Assembly (NCBI RefSeq): GCF_002920535.1
Contig: NZ_PQSS01000029.1
Coordinates: 21,688 to 85,687 of the forward strand
DNA length: 64,000 nt
Direction of reading: 5' to 3'
Source of the DNA: Streptomyces sp. Ru71
GTDB taxonomy: Bacteria > Actinomycetota > Actinomycetes > Streptomycetales > Streptomycetaceae
Part shown: one piece after another, positions 1 to 8,597 of the stretch
Layout of the letters: the number at the start of each line of letters is the position of its first letter
Numbering within the stretch: position 1 is the stretch's first letter
Notes under the pieces: generated by a model
What the model was told of the DNA's origin: nothing
The model's database searches: none
The model's input: the letters and a program-made list of their open reading frames with translations, nothing else
Made by a program: the position numbers and the translations under genes

Positions 1-780
1 CCCACCCGCCGCGGCGCCCCCGCCGCACACGTGCTGTTCGCCGAACGGCACCGGGACCGCTGCTGGAACGGGGACGCGGAGCTGTTCGGCACGGGCACCG
101 CGATCCTGATCGGCGACCTCGCCCAGGGCTGGGCCGACGACCTGATCCGCGAGTCCGGGCTGCCGGCGCCGGCTCAGGCGCGGGTGGCCCCGGTGTGGTC
201 GGCCCTGCGCACCGAGGTGCTGTGCGGCCAGCTGCTCGACGTCACGGCCGAGGCGGCGGGCGCCGAGGACATCGACACACCGCTGCGGGTCAACCAGTAC
301 AAGACGGCCTCCTACACGGTGGAGCGCCCGCTGCACATCGGCGCGGCGATCGCGGGCGCGGACGCCGGGCTGGTCGCCGCCTACCGGGCCTTCGGGCGGG
401 ACGTCGGCGTCGCGTTCCAGCTGCGCGACGACCTGCTGGGTGTCTTCGGCGCCTTCGAGGAGACCGGCAAGCCCTCCGGCGGGGACCTGGTGCAGGGCAA
501 GCGCACCATGCTGCTCGCGGTCGCGCTCAAGTACGCCGACGAGCAGGACCCGGACGCGGCGAAGTTCCTCCGGGCCAGGATCGGGACGCCGATCACCGAC
601 GAGGAACTGGCCGCGCTGCGCGCTGTCATCACCGACGTCGGAGCGGTGGACCACATCGAGCGCGACATCGCCCGGCGCACCGACCGGGCGCTGGCCACGC
701 TGCGGGCGAGCAGCGCGACCGACTACGCCAAGGAGCAGCTGACCGCCATGGCGATCAGCGCGACCCAGCGCAGGTCATGA
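1..780 (+). CDS. Polyprenyl diphosphate synthase, 5' end cut by window edge
   Basis: This is a trans-isoprenyl diphosphate synthase, which condenses isopentenyl diphosphate with an allylic diphosphate. The reading frame is open from base 1, so the N-terminus lies outside the window. The first visible residues read PTRRGAPAAH, the stretch that normally follows the first Asp-rich motif, so that motif lies just upstream. The second Asp-rich motif is visible as FQLRDDLLGVFG. About 259 residues are present out of the usual 340-360. A second, complete synthase lies near 28.9 kb. One of them probably supplies the GPP or FPP used by the NphB-type prenyltransferase at 8.6 kb. Chain length cannot be judged because the residues before the first Asp-rich motif are missing. 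Confidence 0.9.
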   Translation, partial: PTRRGAPAAHVLFAERHRDRCWNGDAELFGTGTAILIGDLAQGWADDLIRESGLPAPAQARVAPVWSALRTEVLCGQLLDVTAEAAGAEDIDTPLRVNQYKTASYTVERPLHIGAAIAGADAGLVAAYRAFGRDVGVAFQLRDDLLGVFGAFEETGKPSGGDLVQGKRTMLLAVALKYADEQDPDAAKFLRARIGTPITDEELAALRAVITDVGAVDHIERDIARRTDRALATLRASSATDYAKEQLTAMAISATQRRS

Positions 781-936
781 CGGCGAGCGCCCCCGCCGAG
801 GCGCACCGGGCGGACCCGCCCGCGTGTGCCTCACCAGCGGCGGGCGCAGCGCCCGGAGTTGCGGGGGCGGCGGTGACGCGCCGACGGCCGGGCGCCGGGC
901 GGGAGGGCTCCACCACCCGCCGCGCGCCCGGCCGGC
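781..936. other. Non-coding spacer after the polyprenyl synthase
   Basis: This GC-rich spacer has no credible gene. It leads into the conserved promoter element that begins near 937. Short open frames across it are shadows without ribosome-binding sites. Confidence 0.5.
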
Positions 937-1035
937 GTGTGCCAGGTCACCATTGGCGGGCTCTTGGCGGGCAGTTGTCTGCCGTGTCACAATTCCGGCA
1001 CGCCTTCCCTGCCCGAAATCCGCTGTACGGCGGTT
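937..1035 (+). promoter_or_regulatory. Conserved cluster promoter element, copy A (upstream of SARP 1)
   Basis: This is the first of four copies of a rigid element. It contains GTG-N6-GTCACC (937-951), then CTTGGCG at 963, GTCAC at 986 and CTGCCC at 1009. The starts of the last three motifs are exactly 23 bp apart, as in the other three copies. The tail reads GAAATCCGCTGTACGGC. The copy sits about 400 bp upstream of the SARP start. The GTG-N6-GNCAC part matches the Crp motif I recall for S. coelicolor. The 23-bp repeats could be SARP or sigma contacts. Confidence 0.75.
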
Positions 1036-1410
1036 GAACGCGTCGCGGGAGCGGCGGGCCACAAGGCGAAGACCGACGCGGCCGGCGACGGCGTGGGCGA
1101 CGACGAGATCCCTTCGAGCCCGCCTCGCTGAGCCCGGAAACGGCCGCCGAGGCGGCCGCCACCTCCATCACCGCACACCCGCCGGCGGCCCATGGGCGCG
1201 GGCGGGCCCTGCCTGTGTCCACGGCACGGTGCGTCCCCGAGCACGCTCACCGAACTGCCCTGCACGGTTCCGGCATGCCCGACATCCTCCCTCCCGCCCG
1301 GAGAATCTCGTGCTGCCCGTGACACCTGTGCAGATTCCCCAATGTCCCGCATCTCGCTTGCCGCCGGCTTGGCGTCGGCTGGGCTCCGGCTCCGTGAACG
1401 AAGGAGTGAC

Positions 1411-2544
1411 ATGCTGAAAGGCTCAGAGATGGCGAACAAGGAATTCAACTACTGCACGACGGGCGCCGGCTCCGCAGCGCTCGGCAGGCCCGGGGTGTAC
1501 GTCATCCCCGGGCAGCGGTCGGCGGGCGGCAACGGCGATGCGCGCCGCATCGCCGAGCTGGAGCGCGAAGTGCGCGAACTGCGGCGGATGAACGAGACGC
1601 TGAAGATGTACTTCGCCAGGGCTCTCGACCTCGACCTGCCTCACCCCGGTGCGGGCCGGGAGACGAGGGTGCCCGGCAGCGGCGTGGAGGCCGAGCCCGC
1701 CTTTCGGGGCATGCCGGTCTCCGCGGCGGGCCGCGGCGGGGCGCAGCAGCGCGACAGCGCGGACACGGCCCCGGCCCGGGTGGAGTTGCGGGTGCTGGGC
1801 CCGATGGAGGCGAGCGTCGGCGGCCGGGCGGTGGACCTGGGGGCGCCGAAGCAGCGTGCCGCTCTCGCGCTGCTGGTCAGCCAGGTGGGCCGGCCGGTGT
1901 CGGTCGATGTGATGCTGGAGGAGCTGTGGGAGGGGCAGCCGCCGCCGTCGGCGATGACGTCGCTGCACGCATACGTGGCCAATCTGCGCCGGGTGCTGGA
2001 GCCCGATCGTCCGCCGCGCAAGCCGGCGACGGTGCTGCGCACGCGCGGCCGGGGCTATCTGCTGGACGGCCGGGTCGTGGAGGTCGACGCCCGCCGCTTC
2101 AGCGAGCGTGCGACGGCCGGCTGGCAGGCCTTGGACCGGGGCGACCTGCGGCGCGCGCTGGGCGCGTTCGAGGCGGGGCTGGCGCTGTGGCGCGGGCAGG
2201 CCTACGCGGAGGTGGCCGACACCGCCCAGGTGGCTCCGGAACGGGTCCGGCTGGAGGAGCTGCGGCTGTCGGCCACCGAGGGCCGCTGTGCGGCGCTGAT
2301 CGCCGTGGGCGCCTACGAGGTAGCGGTGTCCGAGCTGGCGGCCTTCACCCGGACCCATCCGCTGCGCGAATACGGCTGTGAGCTGCTCAGTCTGGCGTTG
2401 TACCGGGCCGGACGGCAGGCGGACGCGCTGGCCGTGCTGCGCACCCATCACAAGCGGATGGCGCAGGAGCTGGGCATCGACCCCAGTCCGGCGCTGCAGC
2501 ACCTCGAAAGCGAGATCCTGCGTCAGGCGCCGGAGTTGGGCTGA
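1411..2544 (+). CDS. SARP-family activator with N-terminal coiled coil
   Basis: This is a Streptomyces antibiotic regulatory protein (SARP), a pathway-specific activator, of 377 residues. ATG 1411 was chosen because GGAG lies 4 nt upstream in GAAGGAGTGAC. From about residue 125 there is an OmpR-type winged helix beginning VELRVLGPMEASVGG and containing KQRAALALLV and LHAYVANLRRVLE. A bacterial transcriptional activation (BTA) domain follows to the C-terminus (ALYRAGRQADALAVLRTHH). The first 120 residues are unusual for a SARP. They hold a heptad segment (AELEREVRELRRMNETLK) that closely resembles the coiled coil of IS3-family OrfA transposase proteins, followed by a low-complexity linker. Copy A of the conserved element lies upstream. 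It is probably a cluster activator and may act on elements A-D. Confidence 0.9.
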   Translation: MLKGSEMANKEFNYCTTGAGSAALGRPGVYVIPGQRSAGGNGDARRIAELEREVRELRRMNETLKMYFARALDLDLPHPGAGRETRVPGSGVEAEPAFRGMPVSAAGRGGAQQRDSADTAPARVELRVLGPMEASVGGRAVDLGAPKQRAALALLVSQVGRPVSVDVMLEELWEGQPPPSAMTSLHAYVANLRRVLEPDRPPRKPATVLRTRGRGYLLDGRVVEVDARRFSERATAGWQALDRGDLRRALGAFEAGLALWRGQAYAEVADTAQVAPERVRLEELRLSATEGRCAALIAVGAYEVAVSELAAFTRTHPLREYGCELLSLALYRAGRQADALAVLRTHHKRMAQELGIDPSPALQHLESEILRQAPELG

Positions 2545-2616
2545 GGCCGCCCCGCCGCCGCGTCCCGGCCCCGCCGGGCCTCCCGGCTCGTGCCGGAAGG
2601 CCGTGGCGCGAGGTCG

Positions 2617-4731
2617 TCAGCTGCCCTCAAGGGCGGGTTCGAGGCCGGGGGTGTTGACCGGAGCCGTGGTGTCGTCGTCGTGGCGCCGGAAGAGTTTGCT
2701 GGGCCACCACATCCACCGGCCCACGTCCAGGGTCAGCGCGGTGACCAGCACCGATCGGACGATCATGGTGTCCAGCAGCACGCCGAACGCCACCGTGAAG
2801 CCCAGCTCGGCCGCGAACAGCAGCGGCAGGGAGGCCATCGCCGCGAACGTGCCGGCCAGCACCAGACCCGCCGAGGTGATCACACCGCCCGTGGCGGACA
2901 GACCCAGCAGCGCGCCGCGCCGGGTGCCCTGTTCCACGGTGATCTCCCGTACCCGGGTGACCAGGAAGATGTTGTAGTCGACGCCGAGTGCGACCAGGAA
3001 CACGAACGCCAGCAGCGGGAAGGAGGCGTCCGCCCCGGCGAAGTGGAACACGTGGTTGAACATCAGGCTGCTCACACCGAGGGCCGCGGCGAACGACAGC
3101 ACCACCGTCGCCATGAGCAGCAGCGGAGCGACGATCGCCCGCAGCAGCAGGGCGAGGATGAGGAACACCACGGCGAGCACGATCGGGATGATCACCTTCG
3201 AGTCGCGGCCGGCCGCGTCGCGGGTGTCCAGCGTGATCGCCGCGTTGCCGCCGACCTGCGCGTCCGCCGCCTCGATCCGGTGCACCACGTCCCGGACCTG
3301 CTTGACGGTGTCCAGGGCGGCCGCGCTGCTGGGGGCGTCCTTCAGCTCCCCGGCCAGGAGGGCGTCGGCGCCCTTGACCACCGGCGGTGAGACGTCGGCG
3401 ACCCCGGGCACGCCGGCCAGCGCCGTCTTCACCTCGCCCGCCGAGGCGGCCTTGGTCACGACGTAGACGGGGTCGCCCGAGCCGGCCGGGAAGTGCCGGG
3501 CCTGGATCTCCTCGCCGACGGCCATCTGCGGCTTGTCGGTGAACTGGTCCTTGCTGGAGAGCCCGTCGGCCTTGAGCCCGACCACGGCGACCGCCATGGC
3601 GCCCAGGACGACGGCGGTCCCGATCCACACCGTGCGCGGCCGGCCGGAGATGGCGGTGCCGACCCGGCCCCAGATGCCTTCCCGGGCCGTCTCGGTCGCC
3701 CCGTACACCGGCCTGACGGGCCAGAAGATCCAGCGGCCGAAGATGACCAGGAGCGCCGGCATCAGGGTGACCATGGCGAGCAGCCCGACGACGATGCCGA
3801 TGGCGCTGGCCGGCCCGAGCCCCTGCGTGGAGCGCAACGTGGCCAGCATCAGCAGCGTCAGGCTGACCGCGACGGTGGCGGCGCTGGCGATGATCGCCGG
3901 ACTGCAGCGGTGCAGGGCCTCCGCCATCGCCCGGTGCCGGTCCTCGTGCCGGCGCAGCTCCTCCCGGTAGCGGGAGGTGAGCAGGAGCGCGTAGTCGGTG
4001 GCGGCGCCGAACACCAGCACGGTCAGGATGAAGCTGGTCTGCGAGTTGACGGTGAGTCCGGCGTGCTTGGCCAGCAGATAGATCACCGCCTCGGACGCGC
4101 CGAGCGCGCCGAACGCGGAGAGCAGGGGCAGCAGCGGCAGCACCGGGCTGCGGTAGGTGAGCAGCAGGATCACGACCACCACCAGCGCGGTGATGGCCGT
4201 CAGGCTGCCGCCGCCGCCGAAGGCCTCGACCGAGTCGGAGGCGTGCCCGGCCGGGCCGGTGACATGGAAGCCGAGGCCGTCGGCGTTCTTCTTGCCGATG
4301 TCGGTCAGGGAGCCGACGACCTCGTTGATGCCGTTCCAGCCCGTCTTGTCCTTCTGCACCTGGACCACGGTCTGGACGGCCTTGCCGTCCTTGGACTTCA
4401 GCGGACCCTGCGGCCGGCCCACCACCTTCTCCGTCCTGGCGAAGGCCTCGGCGTCCGCCCGGGCCTTGGCCATGTCCTGGGAGGTGACGCCGGTGGGACG
4501 GTCGTAGATCACGATCGCGGGCATGGTGTCGGACCGCAGGAATTTCTCCGACCGCTCGACGACCTGGGTCGACTCCGCGTCCGCGGGCAGCCAGGCCGAG
4601 CTGTCGTTCTTCTGGACGTCGGTGAGCTTGCCGGCGAGGGTGAGGGCCGGGATCAGCAGGGCCACCCATAAGGCGAGGACGACCCATTTCGCGACCCTGC
4701 CGCTGGGCAGGGCCGCCAAGGTGCGCAGCAT
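2617..4731 (-). CDS. MMPL/RND-family exporter
   Basis: This is a large membrane transporter of the MMPL/RND superfamily, about 704 residues, related to the exporters found in actinomycete antibiotic clusters. It has an N-terminal membrane helix (about residues 12-32), a large extracellular loop, a block of helices, a second loop and a second block of helices. The two DY-containing segments in membrane helices (GAATDYALLL and ALGVDYNIFL) fit the proton-relay residues of the family. ATG 4731 has AGGAG 6 nt upstream. An in-frame ATG at 4752 would overlap the sigma gene stop. It is probably co-transcribed with the upstream ECF41 gene and converges on SARP 1. A likely role is proton-driven export of the naphthoquinone or another lipophilic product. 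Confidence 0.9.
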   Translation of the reverse strand: MLRTLAALPSGRVAKWVVLALWVALLIPALTLAGKLTDVQKNDSSAWLPADAESTQVVERSEKFLRSDTMPAIVIYDRPTGVTSQDMAKARADAEAFARTEKVVGRPQGPLKSKDGKAVQTVVQVQKDKTGWNGINEVVGSLTDIGKKNADGLGFHVTGPAGHASDSVEAFGGGGSLTAITALVVVVILLLTYRSPVLPLLPLLSAFGALGASEAVIYLLAKHAGLTVNSQTSFILTVLVFGAATDYALLLTSRYREELRRHEDRHRAMAEALHRCSPAIIASAATVAVSLTLLMLATLRSTQGLGPASAIGIVVGLLAMVTLMPALLVIFGRWIFWPVRPVYGATETAREGIWGRVGTAISGRPRTVWIGTAVVLGAMAVAVVGLKADGLSSKDQFTDKPQMAVGEEIQARHFPAGSGDPVYVVTKAASAGEVKTALAGVPGVADVSPPVVKGADALLAGELKDAPSSAAALDTVKQVRDVVHRIEAADAQVGGNAAITLDTRDAAGRDSKVIIPIVLAVVFLILALLLRAIVAPLLLMATVVLSFAAALGVSSLMFNHVFHFAGADASFPLLAFVFLVALGVDYNIFLVTRVREITVEQGTRRGALLGLSATGGVITSAGLVLAGTFAAMASLPLLFAAELGFTVAFGVLLDTMIVRSVLVTALTLDVGRWMWWPSKLFRRHDDDTTAPVNTPGLEPALEGS

Positions 4732-4748
4732 GCGGTGCTCCTGAACGG

Positions 4749-5729
4749 TCATTCGAGGTGTGAGAGCTTGTCGGGATTGGCGACGATGTAGATTCCGCAC
4801 ACCTGGTGGCCGTCCGGCGTGAGGTCCAGGGAGATGACGGCCTGAGTGGTGTCGCCGTCGAACATCACCGCGGACGGGGCGCCGTTGACGCTGCGGTAGA
4901 CGATGTCGAGGTCCCGGCCGAAGCGGCGGGCGTTGGCGATGAGCGCGCGGGCGACCTTGTCGCGGCCGTGGAACGAGCGCAGCCCGCCGGCAGGGTGGGC
5001 CTTGCCGCCGCCGTCGCCCCACAGGCTCACCTCCGGGGAGAGGATCTGCAGCAGGGCGTCCACGTCGCCGCCCAGGGTGGCGGCCAGGAACCGCTCGGTC
5101 ACCTGCTGCCGGACGCCCGGTGCGGGCTCGTAGCGGGGGCGCCGGGCCTGGACGTGCTCGCGGGCGCGGTGGGCGAGCTGGCGGATGGCCGACGGGGAGC
5201 GGCCGAGGATGTCCGCGATCTCGGTGTGCGGGTAGCCGAACACCTCGTGCAGGACGAACACCCCCCGCTCCAGCGGGGAGAGGGTCTCCAGGACCACCAG
5301 CAGCGCCATCGACAGCGACTCGGTGTGCATCACGGCGTCGGCGGTGTCGTCGAAGGCGGGTGCGCTCGCGCAGGGGGTGGCGATCGGTTCGGGCAGCCAT
5401 GGCCCGACGTACGTCTCCCTGCGCCGGGCGACGGCGGCCTGGTGGTCCAGAGCCCGGTTCGCCGCGATGCGCACCAGGTAGGAGCGCGGGTTGTCGATCC
5501 GCTCCGCGCCCGGTGCCTGGCTCCTGGCCATCCATGACAGCCAGGTCTCCTGCAGCACGTCCTCGGTGTCGGCGACGCTGCCGAGCATGTTGTAGACGAT
5601 GGAGAAGAGCAGGTCGCGGTGGTCGGTGAAGGTCTTTGTCGCAGCCCTCACGACGGGATCGGACGCCGTCTCCTGCGGGCTGCCCCAGGATGGGCCCGCC
5701 TGCGCCGAGTCTGACGGGGAGTAGGACAT
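4749..5729 (-). CDS. ECF41-type RNA polymerase sigma factor
   Basis: This is an extracytoplasmic-function sigma factor of about 326 residues. It has sigma-2 (HRDLLFSIVYNMLGSVADTEDVLQ) and sigma-4 (LSPLERGVFVLHEVFGYPHTEIADILG) regions. A C-terminal SnoaL-like extension carries the ECF41 hallmarks WLPEP, DGGGK and NPDKL. In this family the extension regulates activity and no separate anti-sigma factor is needed. ATG 5729 was chosen for GAGAGG 7 nt upstream. An ATG at 5744 is also in frame but lacks a ribosome site. A TGTCACA box lies about 60 bp upstream, suggesting autoregulation. The gene abuts the MMPL exporter on the same strand, so the sigma factor may drive that exporter. Confidence 0.9.
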   Translation of the reverse strand: MSYSPSDSAQAGPSWGSPQETASDPVVRAATKTFTDHRDLLFSIVYNMLGSVADTEDVLQETWLSWMARSQAPGAERIDNPRSYLVRIAANRALDHQAAVARRRETYVGPWLPEPIATPCASAPAFDDTADAVMHTESLSMALLVVLETLSPLERGVFVLHEVFGYPHTEIADILGRSPSAIRQLAHRAREHVQARRPRYEPAPGVRQQVTERFLAATLGGDVDALLQILSPEVSLWGDGGGKAHPAGGLRSFHGRDKVARALIANARRFGRDLDIVYRSVNGAPSAVMFDGDTTQAVISLDLTPDGHQVCGIYIVANPDKLSHLE

Positions 5730-5766
5730 CTTCGGGCCTCTCATTGCGGATGTATTCCGGAAATGA

Positions 5767-5794
5767 GACCCGCCCCGAAGCGGGGAATGTGACA
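5767..5794 (-). promoter_or_regulatory. Putative ECF41 autoregulatory promoter
   Basis: On the minus strand TGTCACA (5794-5788) is followed after 17 nt by GGTC (5770-5767). ECF41 promoters, as I recall them, read TGTCACA-N16-CGTC. The -35 match is exact, while the -10 match is partial and one base longer. It lies directly upstream of the sigma gene. Confidence 0.55.
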
Positions 5795-6085
5795 CCTACC
5801 GGGACGGTGTGGCCTACATCACGTCGCGGCCCGCATCGTCAAGTCTTCACCAAGCGGTCGTATAGCCCGGGCCAAGGCACGCGGCCGACGATGGGGCTCC
5901 GCAGCTGTGCCCTGAACGCCTGGAAATGGGGTGCGCGCGGGCTGTCCGCGTTCGCCTCGCGCCCCGCCTGGTGGAGGGCCGGCCCCGGCCGCCCTCGCCG
6001 CGGCGCGGCCCCGTGCCCGCAGCGGGCGGCTTCTTCGAGGAGCGCCATCGCAGCAGATGACCGGCCACCTTCGCTCATGCCCTCA

Positions 6086-6157
6086 GAGGCATCGTCACAT
6101 GGCAGAACCGGTCTTGGAAATGCATAAGCATCTGTCTCTACGGTCTTACCCGGGGTC
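6086..6157 (+). promoter_or_regulatory. 72-bp conserved element, copy 1 (upstream of MFS exporter)
   Basis: The first 62 bp match 55 bases of a second copy at 42882-42954 in the lysR-cydA spacer. The core CTT-N10-AAG (6113-6128, enclosing AAATGCAT) looks like a LysR-type operator (T-N11-A). The copy ends about 290 bp before the exporter start. The rest of the 5730-6445 spacer shows no credible gene. Confidence 0.65.
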
Positions 6158-6445
6158 CGGCAGCACGACCGGTTTCGCGCTGCTCACCGGACCGGAAGGG
6201 ACGCCGTGGTGTGATGCGCCGCGCAGGTCGCGGAGAGGTTCTCGGTTCCGATCGCCGTGGCCCGTACCACAGACGGCGCGCACGCCGCGCGCCGACGGCA
6301 GGCGGGTGGCTGTACGGGGAGTGCCCCGTGGAGCCGCACGGCCGACGGCCCGGAAGAACCCGTGCCGGCCATGTCACATTCCCACCCGCCGAATCCGTCG
6401 TATGAGGGTCACCTCACGTCCGTCCGACATGACAAGGAGAAGATC

Positions 6446-7966
6446 GTGGCAGCACAGAGCGCAGCCTCTGCTACCGAGGCGGCCGGAACCGGGGGGAGGA
6501 ATCCCCGGCGATGGCTCATCCTCGCCATGATCTGCGTCGCGCAGCTCATGGTCGTCCTCGACACAACGGTGATGAACCTGGCACTGCCGTCCGCGCAGGA
6601 GGACCTGGGGTTCACGGACGCCGACCGGCAGTGGATCGTGACCGCGTATCTGCTCGTGTTCGGCAGCCTGTTGCTGTTCTGCGGGCGGCTCGTCGACCTG
6701 ATCGGCCGTAAGCAGACCTTCCTCATCGGCCTGGTCGGCTTCGCGGGCGCCTCCGCCGTCGGCGGCGCCGCGGTCAACTTCGGCATGCTGGCGGCCTCGC
6801 GCGCCCTCCAGGGCTTCTTCGCCGCGCTGCTGGCGCCGGCCGCCCTGGCGCTGCTGGTCACGACGTTCACCGACCCCAAGGAGCGGGGCAAGGCGTTCGG
6901 CGCCTTCAGCGCGGTCGCGGCCAGCGGCGGCGGCCTCGGCCTGATCATCGGCGGCTCGCTGACCTCCTCCCTGTCCTGGCGTTGGTGCATGTACATCAAC
7001 CTGCTGTTCGTCGGCATCGCGGTGGTCGGCAGCGCGCTGCTGGTTCCCAAGCAGCCCAAGACGCGCAGCGCCCGCCTGGACGTCCCGGGCGTGCTCCTCG
7101 TGTCGAGCGGCATGTTCTGCCTCGTCTACGGCTTCGACAACGCCTCCAAGCACAGCTGGGGCACCCCCTCGACGTGGGGCTTCCTGGCCGCCGGCGCCGT
7201 GCTGCTGGTCGCCTTCGCCAGCTGGCAGACGCGTGCCGCCCAGCCGCTGCTGCCGCCTCGCATCGTCGTCGACCGCAACCGGGGCGGCGCGTACCTCACC
7301 ATGCTGATGGTCGGTGCCGCGATGTACGGCATCTTCCTGTTCGTCATCTACTACATGCAGAACACGCTGGGGTACTCGGCGCTGAAGTCCGGTGTCGCCC
7401 TGCTGCCGATGGTGGCGGTCACCGCCGTGTCGGCCAACGTGGGCAACATCAAGCTGATGCCCAAGGTCGGCCCCAAGCCGCTCGTCAGCGCCGGCCTGCT
7501 GCTCGGCGCGGCCGGCATGGTCTGGCTGACGCGGATCGACGTGGACTCCAGCTACGCCGCCGCCCTGCTCGGCCCGCTCATGATCGCCGGTGCCGGCATG
7601 GGCCTGATCTACTCCGCGACCATGAGCACCGGCACCTCCGGTGTGGCGCCGCAGGACGCGGGCATCGCCTCGGCGAGCATCCAGACCGGCCAGCAGATCG
7701 GCGGCGCCATCGGCCTCGCGCTGCTGAACACGATGGCCACCAGCGCCACGACCGACTACATCAAGGACCACGTGCAGGGCCGGCCGACGCCGTCGCTGAT
7801 CCACCTGGCGACGGTCCACGGCTTCACCACGGCGTTCTGGTGGTGCGCCGGCATCTTCGCGGCCGCTGCCGTCATCTGCGGCTCCCTGATGCGCCGCGGG
7901 CCGCTGCAGACGCCCACCGCCGCGCCTGCCCAGAAGCCCTCGGAGCCCGAGACCGCCCGGGCCTGA
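6446..7966 (+). CDS. MFS drug exporter, DHA2 (14-helix) family
   Basis: This is a proton-coupled multidrug exporter of the EmrB/QacA type, 506 residues. GTG 6446 was chosen because AAGGAG lies 6 nt upstream. Longer in-frame starts (6257, 6374) lack ribosome sites. It shows the DHA2 helix-1 motif LDTTVMNLALP, a motif-A-like loop (GRLVDLIGRKQTFLIG) and a motif-C-like segment (GGGLGLIIGG), with hydrophobic segments spread over the whole length. A hairpin follows the stop. The 72-bp element upstream is shared with the lysR-cydA spacer, so the exporter may be controlled by the LysR protein at 42 kb. It probably exports the naphthoquinone or phenazine products and contributes to self-resistance. 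Confidence 0.92.
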   Translation: MAAQSAASATEAAGTGGRNPRRWLILAMICVAQLMVVLDTTVMNLALPSAQEDLGFTDADRQWIVTAYLLVFGSLLLFCGRLVDLIGRKQTFLIGLVGFAGASAVGGAAVNFGMLAASRALQGFFAALLAPAALALLVTTFTDPKERGKAFGAFSAVAASGGGLGLIIGGSLTSSLSWRWCMYINLLFVGIAVVGSALLVPKQPKTRSARLDVPGVLLVSSGMFCLVYGFDNASKHSWGTPSTWGFLAAGAVLLVAFASWQTRAAQPLLPPRIVVDRNRGGAYLTMLMVGAAMYGIFLFVIYYMQNTLGYSALKSGVALLPMVAVTAVSANVGNIKLMPKVGPKPLVSAGLLLGAAGMVWLTRIDVDSSYAAALLGPLMIAGAGMGLIYSATMSTGTSGVAPQDAGIASASIQTGQQIGGAIGLALLNTMATSATTDYIKDHVQGRPTPSLIHLATVHGFTTAFWWCAGIFAAAAVICGSLMRRGPLQTPTAAPAQKPSEPETARA

Positions 7967-7975
7967 CACGTAACC

Positions 7976-8000
7976 GCCCCGCCCGGGTGCCGGGCGGGGC
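7976..8000 (+). terminator. Hairpin after MFS gene
   Basis: A perfect 11-bp inverted repeat (GCCCCGCCCGG, loop GTG) starts 10 bp after the exporter stop. There is no T run. It may be a partial terminator or a transcript stabiliser before the next gene. Confidence 0.6.
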
Positions 8001-8038
8001 GCAGCGAGAACCAGCACCCTGACGAGAAGGAGACCGTG

Positions 8039-8341
8039 ATGAGCGTGCGCATGTTCCACGTGAAGATACGTCCCGAGAAGACCGCGGAGATGGAGGCGGC
8101 GGGCAAGGAGATGTTCGCGGCCATCGAGGCCGCCCAGCCCAAGGGCGTCCGCTACACCTGGTGTCGCCTCCAGGACGAGGGGAACTACCTGTTCCTGGTG
8201 GACTTCGACGACGACGCCGTCAACCCCCTCGCCGACCTGCCGGCCTGGACGGACGTGATGGCCGACCTCAAGGGCAGCTGGATCGCCGAGCCGCTGACGA
8301 TGGAGCAGCTGACCCCCATCGGTTCCTACCGGTTCTTCTGA
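8039..8341 (+). CDS. Small dimeric alpha/beta-barrel protein
   Basis: This 100-residue protein begins MSVRMFHVKIRPEKTAEME. ATG 8039 has AAGGAG 6 nt upstream. The alternating pattern (RMFHVKIRP near the start, a central helix, NYLFLVDFDDD, SYRFF at the end) fits the ferredoxin-like dimeric barrel fold of antibiotic biosynthesis monooxygenases and EthD-like proteins. No cofactor motif is visible. It sits between the exporter and the prenyltransferase, and a strong terminator follows. It could be a small oxygenase or cyclase acting on the aromatic product, but the function is not known. Confidence 0.75.
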   Translation: MSVRMFHVKIRPEKTAEMEAAGKEMFAAIEAAQPKGVRYTWCRLQDEGNYLFLVDFDDDAVNPLADLPAWTDVMADLKGSWIAEPLTMEQLTPIGSYRFF

Positions 8342-8391
8342 CCCGCCCCTCCGGCCGGCCGCTGCCGTGCCGGGCGGACCGGGGCCCGAAC

Positions 8392-8455
8392 GGGGCTCCG
8401 GTCACGGAACGGCGACCCGCGAAGGTCGCCCGCCCGTGACCGGAGCCCCTTTTTT
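8392..8455 (+). terminator. Strong bidirectional terminator
   Basis: A perfect 16-bp stem (GGGGCTCCGGTCACGG at 8392-8407, complement at 8434-8449) carries an inner hairpin (GGCGACC/GGTCGCC) and ends in six T residues. It separates the small barrel gene from the convergent prenyltransferase gene. This is the clearest intrinsic terminator in the window. Confidence 0.92.
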
Positions 8456-8597
8456 CTTGCGCTCATCCCGCCTTTTCTCGCGCCTCTTCCCGCCTTGTTT
8501 CGCGCTCACCCCGCCCCGGCGGCACGGACGACAGATCGGCCGCCAGCTCAGGCTGACGGCCGATCGTGTCGTCGCGGCTGATCCGCGCGGGGCCGGG

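Noticed and set aside
2617..5535. A single very long minus-strand frame covering the MMPL exporter and most of the sigma gene
   Set aside because: The part beyond about 4750 is the wrong frame of the sigma gene and reads as Arg/Pro-rich nonsense. The exporter has its own start and ribosome site at 4731.
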